Source of the DNA: Coxiella-like endosymbiont
GTDB lineage: Bacteria; Pseudomonadota; Gammaproteobacteria; Coxiellales; Coxiellaceae
Direction: 5' to 3'
Assembly: GCF_030643785.1 (NCBI RefSeq)
Contig: NZ_CP094378.1
Coordinates: forward strand, 186,001 to 250,000
DNA length: 64,000 bases
Shown here: positions 33,392 to 46,158 of the stretch, one piece after another
Layout: each line of letters starts with the position of its first letter
Numbering within the stretch: the first letter of the stretch is position 1
Translations under genes and position numbers: made by a program
The notes under the pieces: generated by a model
What the model saw: the letters and a program-made list of their open reading frames with translations, nothing else
Database searches by the model: none
Told to the model about the DNA's origin: nothing

Positions 33392-34515
33392 GCCAAGATT
33401 CAGGATTGGTAAATAAAAAACAGGGTAGATTTTTATTTTGTGATCGCGCCAGAAATTCCAAGAGCTCAATATAACAACGAAGTCAGTCGTGATATGGCAA
33501 TTGTTAGTTTACGTAGCTTAGTGAAGCCGGAATATTTAAACCTGCCTTGATGCAATCAAGTGAAGTTTTAACGGCGCCCAGTTTTCCATCTTTGGCCCCT
33601 TTACGCGAGTTAAAAAGGAATTGCTTTCAGATATCGAATATAACGAGAAATTACGGACGGCGGTTTTCACCAATGCTTTTTATCATATTCTTTATCAGAA
33701 TCACTCCTATGGCCATATTCTCCGGAAGAAACTTCAAAAACAGTCAAGGATCTTAATGAATTAGAGGTAAAAGAATTTTATCAATGGTATTATGTAGTAA
33801 AAAATGCAGCGGGGTAATTGTGGGTGATGTGACGCGAAAGCAAGCCGAAAGCATTTCACAAGAAATAATAGGTTCATTGCTCATAGGACAATCTACTGAA
33901 CCATTGGTTCCAGATCAAGCTAATATCGTCGCCAAGTATCAATATATAATTGTTCTATTAGAACAGAACACTATTTTAATAGGCCAAATTAGAATAGGCC
34001 TAACTAATCCTTATTATTTTCCACCTAGTGGTTGGAAATCGAATATTAGGAGGATTGTCTTTATCCTCGATTTTGTTTAATTATGTAAAAAATGAACGAG
34101 GATTTGCTATGGAGGTACTTTTTATATAGGACTGCAAACGCGAATGATCAAAGCGCATGAGCCTTTAGGAGTGGCGCAAACGGCGTTTCGGCGCTTTGTT
34201 AAAGAAGGTCCGAATATATCCCAATTTAGAAGCTGCAAAGAAAATATTGTCGGTGGTTTCTCTCTGGAATTATCTACGAATGCGAATTTATTAGTCAACG
34301 TGACAAATATTGTATTTTATCATTTGCCTTTAAATTATCTTGATACGTATCACAAAAAATACAAGTGGTAACCTCTCGGAGCAAGTAAAAGCTGAGTTTG
34401 CAACATTTATTCATTCTAAAGAAATGACACTTATTGTGGTGGGTGCAAAAAGGGCATTAAATTATTCGTCTTTGTCTTTGGACAAAGAAGCGAAGGGAGA
34501 GTAGACGAAAGCACT
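33392..34515 (+). pseudogene. Broken M16 family (insulinase-like) peptidase, copy 2
   Basis: Pieces include MAIVSLRSLVKPEYFKPAL, MQSSEVLTAPSFPSLA, TAVFTNAFYHILYQNHSYGH, VKDLNELEVKEFYQWYYVVK, then GVIVGDVTRKQAESISQEII and VGVAQTAFRRFVKEGPN-like sequence near 34165. This is the pattern of a non-catalytic-type M16 partner protein. Many frame changes and stops. It abuts rsmD, to which it leaves about 90 bp. Confidence 0.72.
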
Positions 34516-34607
34516 AAAGACAGTATTCCACACGAAAAAGAAGGCAGGATAAATGTTAGGAAAAAGACTTATTGCGCATACCAAAAAAATCCAGGTGATA
34601 GGTTTTT

Positions 34608-35183
34608 ATGGTTAGGTATTTATCAGGAAAATTGCGAATCATTGGTGGAAAATGGCGAGGAAGGAAAATTGCTTTTCCTTCCTTACCAGAATTGCGACCC
34701 ACCGCGGATCGTATTCGGGAAACCCTCTTTAATTGGTTATTTCCTTATATCGAAGATGCTTATTGTTTAGATTTGTTTGCAGGTAGTGGAGCCTTAGGTT
34801 TTGAAGCTTTATCCCGAGGATGTGCTCACGTTACATTTCTTGATCACTCAAAGAGCGTTATTGAAATCCTACAGAAAAATGCAGAAATTTTAAATGCCAC
34901 AAATACTGAATTTGTTTGTGAAGAATTTCCTTCAGTAATTCCAGAGCTAAAAAATTCTCCTTTTAATATTGTTTTTCTTGATCCACCCTTTTATCAAGAG
35001 CTTATCAATCAAGCTATTCTTTGGTTAGAGAAAACAAAAATTCTTGCCCCAGAAGCTTATATTTACGTTGAAGCTGAAAAGAATATATCATTTATTCTTC
35101 CCAGTAATTGGGAAATTTATCGCGAAAAGAGAACAACCAGCATAGTTTATAGGTTATTTTTGCGCTTTAAAAAAGGAGATTAA
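34608..35183 (+). CDS. rsmD: 16S rRNA m2G966 methyltransferase RsmD
   Basis: SAM-dependent methyltransferase acting on G966 of 16S rRNA, 191 residues, intact amid relics. Motifs: KLRIIGGKWRGRKIAFPSLP, LRPTADRIRETLFNWL, the SAM site CLDLFAGSGALGFEALSRGC, and the catalytic NIVFLDPPFYQEL (NPPY-like DPPF). ATG at 34608 (MVRYLSGKLRI). Its survival beside dead genes on both sides argues for selection. Confidence 0.94.
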   Translation: MVRYLSGKLRIIGGKWRGRKIAFPSLPELRPTADRIRETLFNWLFPYIEDAYCLDLFAGSGALGFEALSRGCAHVTFLDHSKSVIEILQKNAEILNATNTEFVCEEFPSVIPELKNSPFNIVFLDPPFYQELINQAILWLEKTKILAPEAYIYVEAEKNISFILPSNWEIYREKRTTSIVYRLFLRFKKGD

Positions 35184-35239
35184 CCATAGATAATTTAAAA
35201 CCAATTGAAGCGGAGATGACTATTATTTAGTCCAAAATT

Positions 35240-35717
35240 ATGGGTGCGCTTCCTAAAATTTCAGTGGGGTGGAGGTACTCATTTTTTTTGGCTGTTTGGT
35301 TTATCGCTCTAATTGTTCGTTATTTAATTCGCTATTTTTTTATCCTAATCGGGCTCAGGATGCCGCTATTTGTTGCAATTATTAGGTCAGATTGGTTATG
35401 TAATGGTGTTAGTAGTTTTGGAAACATTACTGCTTTTGGAACGATGGGCATTAACGTAACTTGTTTTGGTGACTAGCTTCGAATTAACTGGGTTTACAGT
35501 GAGATTTGTCCTAAAGGACATGCTTTTTAATGTGCTTACTGGTTTTTTGATTTTATTTTATGAGCCTTTCCGTATAAAAAACCGTATTACAGTCAGTAAT
35601 ATAGTGGGAAAAGTTATTGACATTCATCTTCGATATAAAATTTTACAGAAAGATTGTAAGCAAATTATGGTTCCTAATTTTACAGTGCTTAAAAACCTTT
35701 TAACGACTGGCGATTAA
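35240..35717 (+). pseudogene. Broken MscS-type mechanosensitive channel
   Basis: Two frames read WLCNGVSSFGNITAFGTMGI and, after a slip, RFVLKDMLFNVLTGFLILFY EPFRIKNRITVSNIVGKVID IHLRYKILQKDCKQIMVPNF. The second is the conserved pore helix and beta domain of MscS (normally A-DMLSNL-AG-LIL with VSNIxGxVxxI). The N-terminal helices are damaged and the C-terminal domain is missing after LKNLLTTGD. Small-conductance channel relic. Confidence 0.8.
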
Positions 35718-35759
35718 ATTTTCTATTTATTATTGAAAATGTTTCCCATTTTTTTGGTG

Positions 35760-37935
35760 ATTTTTTCTGAATAGTAAAGAAATCTTCTCATGAATCTTTT
35801 TTAACGCTTCAGGCAATGAAGTATATTTTCCATATTATATTGATGAGCAGATTTGATTGAAGATAATTCTTTCCAGAGAACGGGCGTAGAGATGGAAACG
35901 TATTTTTTTTGCTTTAGTGCTATAAATAGAGACACAAGTAGCTCCTCAATTGTTGCGAATATAATCTATAAATATTTTGTTAATCTGCTTAGATTTAATG
36001 CCAAGCCTTGATTTAATAAGCCTAGCCTTGTAAAGCCGAGGATTAATTTTTAAAATTAATTTTCCCAATTGATGAGCGAAATCATAAAATTCATCTTAAT
36101 TAGAATGAAGACGAATGGGAACATATAAATCTAATCCCTTTCCGATAGATTTTTTACAAAGCTTTTAAGCCCTAAAAAATTTAAAACTTTTTTAACATTT
36201 TGTGCGCATTCAATTATAATTTTCCAATTGACTGTATAGTGAAGATCGAGGTCAAAGATTAGGCGATCTAGATTTTCGACATGGTTGTCGCGGGCTGTCC
36301 TAAAGATGAATTTCCAAAACTTTTATTTAAATTAGCCTAATAAAACCTTTTTTTAATTTCGGATAATTACATAAATTTTTTTACTCTTTTCTTGAAGATC
36401 TATACCATAAATGAAAGGCTCCGTATTTATATCCAAACGTTTTTGAAAAAAACACTCTTTGTCATATTCATCAGGATAGCGTAGTAGCACTAAGGGATGA
36501 TGAATGATGTGCGGTAACAACTAGTCATAAATTTTTAAATAAAATTCAGTCAATTGGTGCTTGGTAATCCTATTTTTGGGATACAATATTTTTTCTGCAT
36601 TTGTCAGTTTTTCCCGAGAAATTGAATTTTTATTCGTCGAAATTTTACTTTTTGATAGGTTTGTTGAACTTTTTTATTTTCGCGCAACTCTTTAGACCGG
36701 CTGTCTCAATCGTTTATCTTCTGTCCATTAAAAAATTCGATTTCAGCAATCAGATTGGGTTTTACCCAATGTATGAAGTTTTTTTAAAATCAGGAACCTC
36801 CCCTAAAAGGGGATTTGGTTTATTTTCTATCCATCAATTTTTGATATACTTATTTTAACTATAACTCTAATTAAATCTAGTTTCTGTTCTACCACAATAA
36901 ATAAGTTTTTTTCATTGAAAATAGTCAAAAAGTAAAGCGCTAAAATAAGATTGTTCGTCGCTAGATCCGTATAACTTCCAATGAAAAATTTCTGCTGATT
37001 TTTGAATTTAATTTTTAACCAGATACTCGTTCTTTTTTTTTTCATAAGAGGAATTACTTTTTTAAAAATAATACTCTCGAGATCCGATTCTCAGGCGTTG
37101 TTAAATATACTTTTTCCATTTTCTTTTATATGGTTCGAATCAAGTATATTAGAATTTTTTTCAATCCAACGAGAAAATATTTTTTTAACAGCTCTTTGCG
37201 TTTTAATAAAGGTGTTTTCGAAAGATCGAAGTTTTCGTAAAAAGGAATATTAAAGATATAATATTTATTTCATTTTTACTTTTAGTTCTTAAGGAATTTT
37301 TTAAAATTTGAAAATGCGATCGGTCTACCTTATCTAAAATAACTACTTTTCCATCTAAAATTGTATTATTAACAGGAATTATTTTTAGCTTATTAACGAG
37401 GAGTTCTAATTTTGAAGCCCAATCTTGTTTTTTACAAGTAAAAAATTTTATTTTTCTATTTTTTTTTAGAATACAGATAATTTGATAACCATCGAATTTA
37501 ATTTCATGAATCTATTCAGAGGAAACAGATATCAAGGTAATTAATTTAGCGAGTTGTGGTTTTAAAGACTACTACTTTTCTTTTAATTTCTCCCCATTAA
37601 GAGTGAAAACGAGCTTTCCGGCTTTTAAACTTTCACAAGAATTTTTTCGGGTTTCCATGTTTCACGATCCCATACGATAACGCCGCCGACTTCATAATGT
37701 CCTTTAGTGATATTGCCTTCAAAATCTGCATATTCCAAAAATCTGCATATTCCATGGTATCAACTTCCAGTTGGATAGTAAGTCGTTTTATATCTGTATT
37801 TAATACAGGACCTTTGGGAATGGCCTAACTTTTTAAAACATTTTGTAATGCTAATCGAATATCGTAGTAGAGAGGAGAGGCATTACGTTTCTGAACTACA
37901 AAAATAGGTTGATCTAATATCGAGATGATTTCGCC
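35760..37935 (-). pseudogene. ligD: Broken multidomain ATP-dependent DNA ligase LigD
   Basis: Reading minus-strand fragments in order gives: a 3'-phosphoesterase domain (FVVQKRNASPLYYDIRLALQ, then AIPKGPVLN and YEVGGVIVWDRETWKPEKI); a ligase domain with the nucleotidyl motif EIKFDGYQIICILKK and NTILDGKVVILDK; and a primase/polymerase domain (NAEKILYPKNRITKHQLTEF YLKIYD, PHIIHHPLVLLRYPDEYDKE CFFQKR, LDRLIFDLDLH). The domain order PE-ligase-polymerase is that of the Pseudomonas type. Dozens of stops and shifts; no intact gene. A perfect 17-bp duplication lies at 37721-37754. Confidence 0.82.
37721..37754. repeat. Perfect 17-bp tandem duplication
   Basis: AAAATCTGCATATTCCA occurs twice in tandem inside the phosphoesterase part of the ligD relic. 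Confidence 0.88.
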
Positions 37936-37942
37936 ATCTGGC

Positions 37943-38745
37943 TCAGAAGTTTGCGAGAAATCGAATTTTTGACGGTATTTTTTTACACTCAAAACAAAAA
38001 TTACCTATTGTTTGCACTTGTTTTTTGAGTGATCGTTTTTCTTTTTGCTGAGGTTCTTTGTTTTTTTCTTTTTCTTGAATGCTTTTCTTAAGCAATTTTA
38101 TAAAATCGACTACGTTAGAACTAATTGGAATTCCTTCTTCTTCGAAGCTAATTGTTTTGCCTATTTTGATTTTGGTTTTGATATATTTCATAATTTTTTC
38201 GCGAAATTGGTCATGGTATTTTTCAGGTTCCCATTTGGATGGCATGGCATTAACTAACCGTTTGACCACTGCTGATTCTTTACTCGTAATTTTATATTGT
38301 TTGATTTTTTGAGAGAGTAAATTTAAATCTTCTAATTTTTTGAATTCTTTGCAAAAAGTAGCAGATTAACGAGGAGTCCATTTTTATAAGGAAATACAGC
38401 GGCTAAATACTGATTAGAACGGATCACAATTTTTGAAACGCCCACGGTATCAGATTTTTCTTAATACCTCTCGTAACATGACATATCCTTTTTTTAAGAT
38501 CTTTTTTTCAACAACGACATAATCTCCGCCATCGTATTCATAAGCCTTTATAATTTCATTCCAAGGTATTTCTTGGCTATCTCTTCCTTCACGCGTTCAT
38601 AACGAACGCGAGCCATATTGCGACTGACTATCTCTAATAATAGATGAAAATGAACTTCTGCCCCACCCACTGCTGGATACAGAGAAATAGGAACATTAAC
38701 TAAACTGAATGAAATTTGACCTTTCCAAAGGGGACGTACTGCCAT
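37943..38745 (-). pseudogene. ku: Broken DNA end-binding protein Ku
   Basis: The N terminus (38745-38548) reads AVRPLWKGQISFSLVNVPIS LYPAV, then FHLLLEIVSRNMARVRYERV, matching bacterial Ku. After a decayed middle, 38269-37943 reads RLVNAMPSKWEPEKYHDQFR EKIMKYIKTKI, the conserved end of the Ku core. Ku partners with LigD in non-homologous end joining, and the two relics are adjacent. Both partners are dead, so this repair route is gone. Confidence 0.82.
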
Positions 38746-38881
38746 TTACCTCTTCCTTGAACGTTAATTCTTTAATTATTATAGACCACTGCAGACGGGC
38801 TAATTTCATAACTCGTTATGAGATACCGAAACCATAGAGTGTAAAAATAATTAAGTATAGGACACTCGGTGGATAGTCTAT

Positions 38882-41304
<2,423 letters not shown>

Positions 41305-41332
41305 TTACACTCTGTACCAAGTTGAAATAGAT

Positions 41333-41366
41333 CCCTTTCTGCTCTTCTACCCTTTCTGTTCTTCTA
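41333..41366. repeat. Near-perfect 17-bp tandem duplication
   Basis: CCCTTTCTGCTCTTCTA is followed by CCCTTTCTGTTCTTCTA, one mismatch, in the spacer upstream of gyrB. Confidence 0.75.
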
Positions 41367-41462
41367 AATAACGAGTTAATTGTATCATAAAAGAGGATAG
41401 CTGTTGCGTTTATTGTGGAGTATGGTTATCTCAGTTAAACTTTTGAAGAGAAAGGAAATGAA

Positions 41463-41486
41463 CAATCTATATTTCAATCTATATTT
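41463..41486. repeat. Perfect 12-bp tandem duplication
   Basis: CAATCTATATTT occurs twice in tandem, touching the left edge of the parS-like site at 41482. Confidence 0.8.
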
Positions 41487-41497
41487 CACGTGAAACA
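41482..41497. promoter_or_regulatory. parS-like ParB-binding site 1
   Basis: TATTTCACGTGAAACA matches the bacterial chromosomal parS consensus TGTTTCACGTGAAACA at 15 of 16 positions. It lies in the spacer between the gyrB start and the dipeptidase relic. Confidence 0.8.
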
Positions 41498-41585
41498 TAA
41501 TAGCTCATTAGTTGGAATTTCGTTTCTCGAGATGGCTACTGGAGATAACTTTTTAAGTTTATAGGACACTTAGAAGGATACCTCC

Positions 41586-42310
41586 ATGGAGATAAAATTA
41601 AATTCTTTGTTATTAGAAAGATTGTATAAACCCATTAGCTTTCAGTATCAATTACCCTCTTTGGAAGAGATTGAAGTTATTTGTCAAGGTTTTAAATGCT
41701 GTATGATCTCAAGAGAAAAACACCTTATTCCCTTGAATAGTTATCGAAAGGAAGTTAGAAAAGGGACACAAGATTATATATTAACACTTCGCTCTGTTTT
41801 GGAGCGGTCGCAAATTGTAGTGAAACAGCTGGGCACCGCATTATAGCTGCTTCTTTTCGATACCTATCATTTTCTAGAAACGCAGGCGGATATATTTGAT
41901 TTTATGTGTGAAACAGTAAGAAAAGAGCATCCTGATTGGATAAAGGAAAATATTAAACAAGAAGCCAGAAAATATGCGGCGTATCCTAATGATTCCAGTC
42001 GGTTTGCTATTTCTCCACATAATTCTGAGAGAGCAGTTGATTTTGCTATCGGTCATAGTAGTCATTCAGGACAAGCATGGGCTTTCGGTACCGAGTTTGA
42101 TGAAGTCAGTGAATTATCTCGAACGGACTTTTTGAAAAAGAATAGGATCTCCAACTTAGGATTGATCCCCAACAGTGGAATATATATTATCGTACCCATT
42201 GTAGAGTACTTTTTTTATCTGATGATTCATGTTGGATTTATAAACTATCGCAATGAGTTGTGGCATTATAATTTGTGAGAGACTCTCTTTGGGCTAGTGA
42301 ATTGTAAGTT
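41586..42310 (+). pseudogene. Broken D-alanyl-D-alanine dipeptidase (VanX/DdpX family)
   Basis: Open piece 1 (41586-41846) begins MEIKLNSLLLERLYKPISF. Piece 2 (41904-42278) reads RFAISPHNSERAVDFAIGHS SHSGQAWAFGTEFDEVSELS RTDFLKKNRIS, then FYLMIHVGFINYRNELWHYN L. The SxH...AVD, GTEFD and ELWHY motifs are the zinc-site pattern of M15 D-Ala-D-Ala dipeptidases. A stop splits the two pieces near 41845 and there are shifts near 42165. At least one break is not in a homopolymer. It sits on the opposite strand between gyrB and recF. Confidence 0.75.
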
Positions 42311-42320
42311 AAATGGATAT

Positions 42321-43467
42321 TTAATTCTCTAGAAGAGGAAATCCATATAAATTCGGCCTTTGAAGCCAAGTAAAGTTAGTATTCACTTTTTTCCTAGAAA
42401 GAAAATTAACAGCTCCATGTTCCACGTGAAACACGGTGCTATCTCTGGGAATTTCAATTTCTTCGGCATTTGTTCCCGTGATAAACGCTTGGGATTGCAG
42501 TTGAATTAAAAAATCGATTACTCGGTGACGCTTCTCAGTATCCAATTCAGCTGCTAGGTCATCGATTAAGTAAATCGGTGTGGTTTGAGTTTTCTCTTTG
42601 AGAAAGAGTCCTTGAGCAAGATGGAGTGCGTAAGTAACGAGCTTTTGTTGTCCTTGAGATAGAATATCTTGAGCCGGGAGATCACGAATCAAAAGTCGAA
42701 AGTCGGCGCGTTGAGGTCCACTTTGGGTATAACCGCGCTGTAAATCTTGCCTGAGATTAGATTGGAGCTGATCCAACAGAGATTTTTTTCAGGCCAACCT
42801 CGATAATAATGAGGCAGAATGTTTTGATCAGGCAAAAAATGTTGCAGCACCTGATTAAAGAGAATCTTGAACTCAGAGACAATGTTCTGCCGTAATAGAT
42901 CAACAGACTCAGCGTCTTCAGTAAGGAATTGGTCCCAATGAGTAATTTCATCGAGCGGAAGTTGTGATTTCAGGGCCGTATTACGTTGTTTCAATGAGCG
43001 TTGAATGCGTTGCCATGCAGGAAAAAAGTAGGTTCCACGTGAAACAATAGCCAATCTAAAAATTGCCGACGAATTTTGGGACTGTCCAGCAAAAAGCGGT
43101 GACTCATGGCACTTAATAAACAAAGAGGCAATTGCTTTGCCGATAAAGCCCAATTAGAAACTGGTTCACCATCAAATTTTAAACGTCGATCCCCCGATTG
43201 ATACCGTTCAACTCCGAGAGGGGTAAGGTATTCCTTTTCCTTAATAGTAACGAATACGGAGAAATGATCAGCCGCATGTTGGATAAGTCGTTGAGTAAGA
43301 TGGGTTCGGAAGGATCGTCCGACTCCCAAAAAATAAATCGATTCGAGTAAACTTGTTTTTCCAGCTCCATTGGGGCCAAAGACAAAATTGAACCCCGAAG
43401 TGGGCGAAATAGCCACCTCTTTTAAGTTTCTAAATTGATTGATTTTTAATGATGCAATTATTGGCAT
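42321..43467 (-). CDS. recF: DNA replication and repair protein RecF, frame interrupted at two sites
   Basis: SMC-like ATPase that helps load RecA at gaps. N-terminal part: [14 protein letters not shown], the Walker [29 protein letters not shown]. Middle: [37 protein letters not shown]-terminal: [20 protein letters not shown] (ABC signature) and [15 protein letters not shown] (Walker B). Breaks: the A6 run at 43022-43027 (needs seven, giving [19 protein letters not shown]) and the T7 run at 42783-42789 (needs eight, giving [17 protein letters not shown]). Start ATG 43467 lies 4 bp after the restored dnaN stop. Two parS-like sites are inside this gene. Confidence 0.9.
42418..42433. promoter_or_regulatory. 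parS-like ParB-binding site 2 (inside recF)
   Basis: TGTTCCACGTGAAACA, one mismatch from the parS consensus, encodes the FHVEH segment near the RecF C terminus. Confidence 0.82.
43031..43046. promoter_or_regulatory. parS-like ParB-binding site 3 (inside recF)
   Basis: GGTTCCACGTGAAACA, two mismatches from the parS consensus, with the central CACGTG and right arm intact. It encodes the LFHVEP segment in the middle of RecF. Confidence 0.75.
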
Positions 43468-43471
43468 CCAA

Positions 43472-44583
43472 TTAAAGCCGCATAGGCATGACGACGAAGG
43501 CACTGTCTATTTGATTTTTTGCCTCAGTAACTAATAATGCACTGCTGTTTGAATCAGAGAAGGTTAATACCACATCCCCTGCTCAACGACATTTAAAATG
43601 TCCAGCAAATAATTAACGTTAAATCCAATATCTAATTCTTCTTTAGTGTAATCAATTTTAATTTCTTCTTCAGCTGCTTCTTGCTCTGGATTACTGGACA
43701 AGATACGTAATAATCCGCGGCGAAGCTCAAAACGGATTCCCTTAAATTTTTCATTACATAAAATAGCGGTTCGACTAAGCGCTTGCTTTAACAGATCTCG
43801 ATCAATAGTAATTTGTTTATCACCCCCTTTAGGAATGACTCGTTCATAATCGGGGAAACGGCCTTCGATTAATTTAGAAGTAAAGGTAAAATCCATAGTA
43901 GAAATACACACATGATTGTTCCCAATCATTAACGTAACAGAATTTTCGTTGTCAGCTAGAAGTCGTAATAATTCAATAACTCCTTTTCGAGGAATAATAA
44001 TTTGCAACCCATGCTCAATAGCGGTTTCAATTCCTAAGACGTGGGAGGTAAGGCGATGACCGTCGGTGGCAACAGCACGCAATTTAGTCGGATGCGTTTC
44101 GAGAAGTAAACCGTTTAAATAATATCGAACATCTTGCTGGGCCATGGCGAAATAAGTTCGCTGCAACAAGCGATGAAGTTGATATTGGGGTAGGGTCAAT
44201 TTGAGATGACATTCAAGCTTCTCTACCATCGGAAAATCATCGGCCGGTAAGGTCGATAACATGAAGCGACTTTGGCCTGAACGCAATATAATTTTTTCTT
44301 TATCGCGATGTAACTCAATTGGCGCGTTTTCAGGCAGAGCACGACAGATATCGATCAATTTGCGGCCTGGTAAGGTTAAGCGGGAAGCCTCTAAATTTTC
44401 ATCGCCCAATTTCGTTTGTCCTATTAATTCAACCTCCAGATCTGTGCCCGTAATGGAAAGCTGATTGTTTTCGGTGGACAGCAACACATTAGAGAGAATT
44501 GGTAACGTTTGTTTGCGTTCCACGACTCCAATGACTTGTTGTAAAGGTTTCAAGAGCGTTTCACGAATTAAGTTCAGTTTCAT
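43472..44583 (-). CDS. dnaN: DNA polymerase III beta sliding clamp, frame interrupted near the end
   Basis: Processivity clamp. The open frame gives 339 residues with three clamp domains: [20 protein letters not shown] and [27 protein letters not shown], then [29 protein letters not shown], and [12 protein letters not shown]. It stops early after NVVEQGMWY. At the C4 run 43576-43579 one more base gives [19 protein letters not shown], ending FVVMPMRL at 43472, the canonical clamp C terminus. Corrected length 370 residues. The restored end lies 4 bp from the recF start. Confidence 0.94.
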
Positions 44584-44617
44584 GGGCGTTCCTTAATATT
44601 AATATTAATCATCCAAA

Positions 44618-45970
44618 TTAACCGGATAAAATTCGCATCAGATTTTTATAATCTTCTAAAATATCCAGCGATGTCGCAAGTAGTTCTCTCACTTTACGAC
44701 AAGCATGTAATACAGTTGTATGATCTCTACCACCAAATGCATCGCCAATTTCTGGAAGACTATGGTTCGTAAGTTCTTTAGCGAGACCCATTGCCATTTG
44801 ACGAGGTCGAGCAATAGAGCGGCTTCGCCGTTTGGCTAATAAATCAGCTACTTTGATCTTGTAATACTCAGCTACGGTCCTTTGAATATTTTCGATAGTA
44901 ATCAGGCGGGCTTGAAGTGTAAGCAAATCTTTAAGTGCATCTCGAGTAAATTCAACCGTTATTGGTTGCCCTGTGAAGTGGGCGTTAGCAATAACCCTTT
45001 TTAAGGCACCTTCCAGCTCTCGTACGTTAGACTGGATGTGCTTCGCTATAAAGAACGCTACTTCATAAGGAAGATGCATTTTTAATTGTTCCGCTTTTGT
45101 CATCAAAATGGCCACCCGGGTTTCTAATTCCGGTGTTTCGATGGCTACGGTCAATCCCCATCCAAATCGCGATTGCAGCCTTTCTTCCAACCCATTGATT
45201 TCTTTAGGATAACGGTCACAAGTTAATATAATTTGCTGCTGACCATCGAGAAGAGCGTTAAAAGTATGGAAAAATTCTTCCTGTGATCGATCCTTCCCAG
45301 CAAAAAATTGAATATCGTCGATCAGTAACGCATTTACCGAACGATAAAAACGTTTGAAGTCATTCATCGCATTGTGCTGGAGGGCTTTAATCATATCGGC
45401 AACAAAGCGTTCTGAGTGTAGGTACAGGACTTTCATTTCAGGATTTTTTTGTAAAATGGCGTTACCAACAGCATGCATTAAATGGGTTTTCCCTAAACCC
45501 ACACCTCCATAAATAAATAACGGGTTGTAGGCCTGACCCGGGTTTTCCGCTACTTGGGTAGCGGCTGCTCGGGCAAGCTGATTAGATTTACCTTCTACAA
45601 ATGTTTTAAAAGTGAAATTACTGTTGATATTGGTGTGTGAATGAACAATCGGGGTTCCAACAATTGTCTTATGGATAGGCGGCGTGTTAATCTCGTTTTT
45701 TGGATCATCTTCTGTGGAAAATTTACTCCCAATTTGTAGCTCTATTTTGGGAGGTGTTTCAGTTAATTCGTCGAGAACTTCTCGAATTCGAGTTAAAAAT
45801 CGCTCATTAATCCAATCAAGCACGAACCGGTTGGGCGCCAGCAATAATAAACCGTTTTGTTTAGATTCTACAGCGTGTAAAGGTCGAATCCAAGTTTTAT
45901 ATTGTTGCGGCGGAATTTCGTCACGCAAATAATTAAGACACTTGTCCCATAAAGATATTGGCACTGACAT
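44618..45970 (-). CDS. dnaA: Chromosomal replication initiator DnaA
   Basis: Initiator ATPase, 450 residues, intact. Domain [26 protein letters not shown]. Domain III AAA+: [22 protein letters not shown] (Walker A), [27 protein letters not shown] (Walker B), and [30 protein letters not shown]. Domain [42 protein letters not shown], the DNA-binding signature. It leads the dnaA-dnaN-recF-gyrB cluster. An inverted pair of DnaA-box-like sequences lies 56-76 bp upstream of the start. Confidence 0.97.
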   Translation of the reverse strand: MSVPISLWDKCLNYLRDEIPPQQYKTWIRPLHAVESKQNGLLLLAPNRFVLDWINERFLTRIREVLDELTETPPKIELQIGSKFSTEDDPKNEINTPPIHKTIVGTPIVHSHTNINSNFTFKTFVEGKSNQLARAAATQVAENPGQAYNPLFIYGGVGLGKTHLMHAVGNAILQKNPEMKVLYLHSERFVADMIKALQHNAMNDFKRFYRSVNALLIDDIQFFAGKDRSQEEFFHTFNALLDGQQQIILTCDRYPKEINGLEERLQSRFGWGLTVAIETPELETRVAILMTKAEQLKMHLPYEVAFFIAKHIQSNVRELEGALKRVIANAHFTGQPITVEFTRDALKDLLTLQARLITIENIQRTVAEYYKIKVADLLAKRRSRSIARPRQMAMGLAKELTNHSLPEIGDAFGGRDHTTVLHACRKVRELLATSLDILEDYKNLMRILSG

Positions 45971-46025
45971 AGGGTATGTTTAAAAATTTAATGTTAGAAT
46001 TTTGTAAGGAGTTTATTGTAACTTG

Positions 46026-46046
46026 CTATGGATAAGTTATCCATAG
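46026..46046. promoter_or_regulatory. Perfect 21-bp palindrome of two DnaA-box-like sequences upstream of dnaA
   Basis: CTATGGATAA-G-TTATCCATAG: ten-base arms around one base. Each arm contains TTATCCATA, one base from the DnaA box TTATCCACA. Located upstream of dnaA, it is a candidate autoregulatory site or part of the origin. It could also be an unrelated operator. Confidence 0.55.
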
Positions 46047-46072
46047 CCAAATTAAGAAAGTAAGCTAGTTAA

Positions 46073-46102
46073 AGTTTTTTTAAAATTAGTTTTTTTAAAA
46101 TT
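46073..46102. repeat. Perfect 15-bp tandem duplication
   Basis: AGTTTTTTTAAAATT occurs twice in tandem in the AT-rich region between dnaA and the HerA-like relic. Confidence 0.85.
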
Positions 46103-46158
46103 TTTATTTGCGATACAATTTATTATACTAAAAAGAAGGCTGAGAATAGAAAAAAGCT

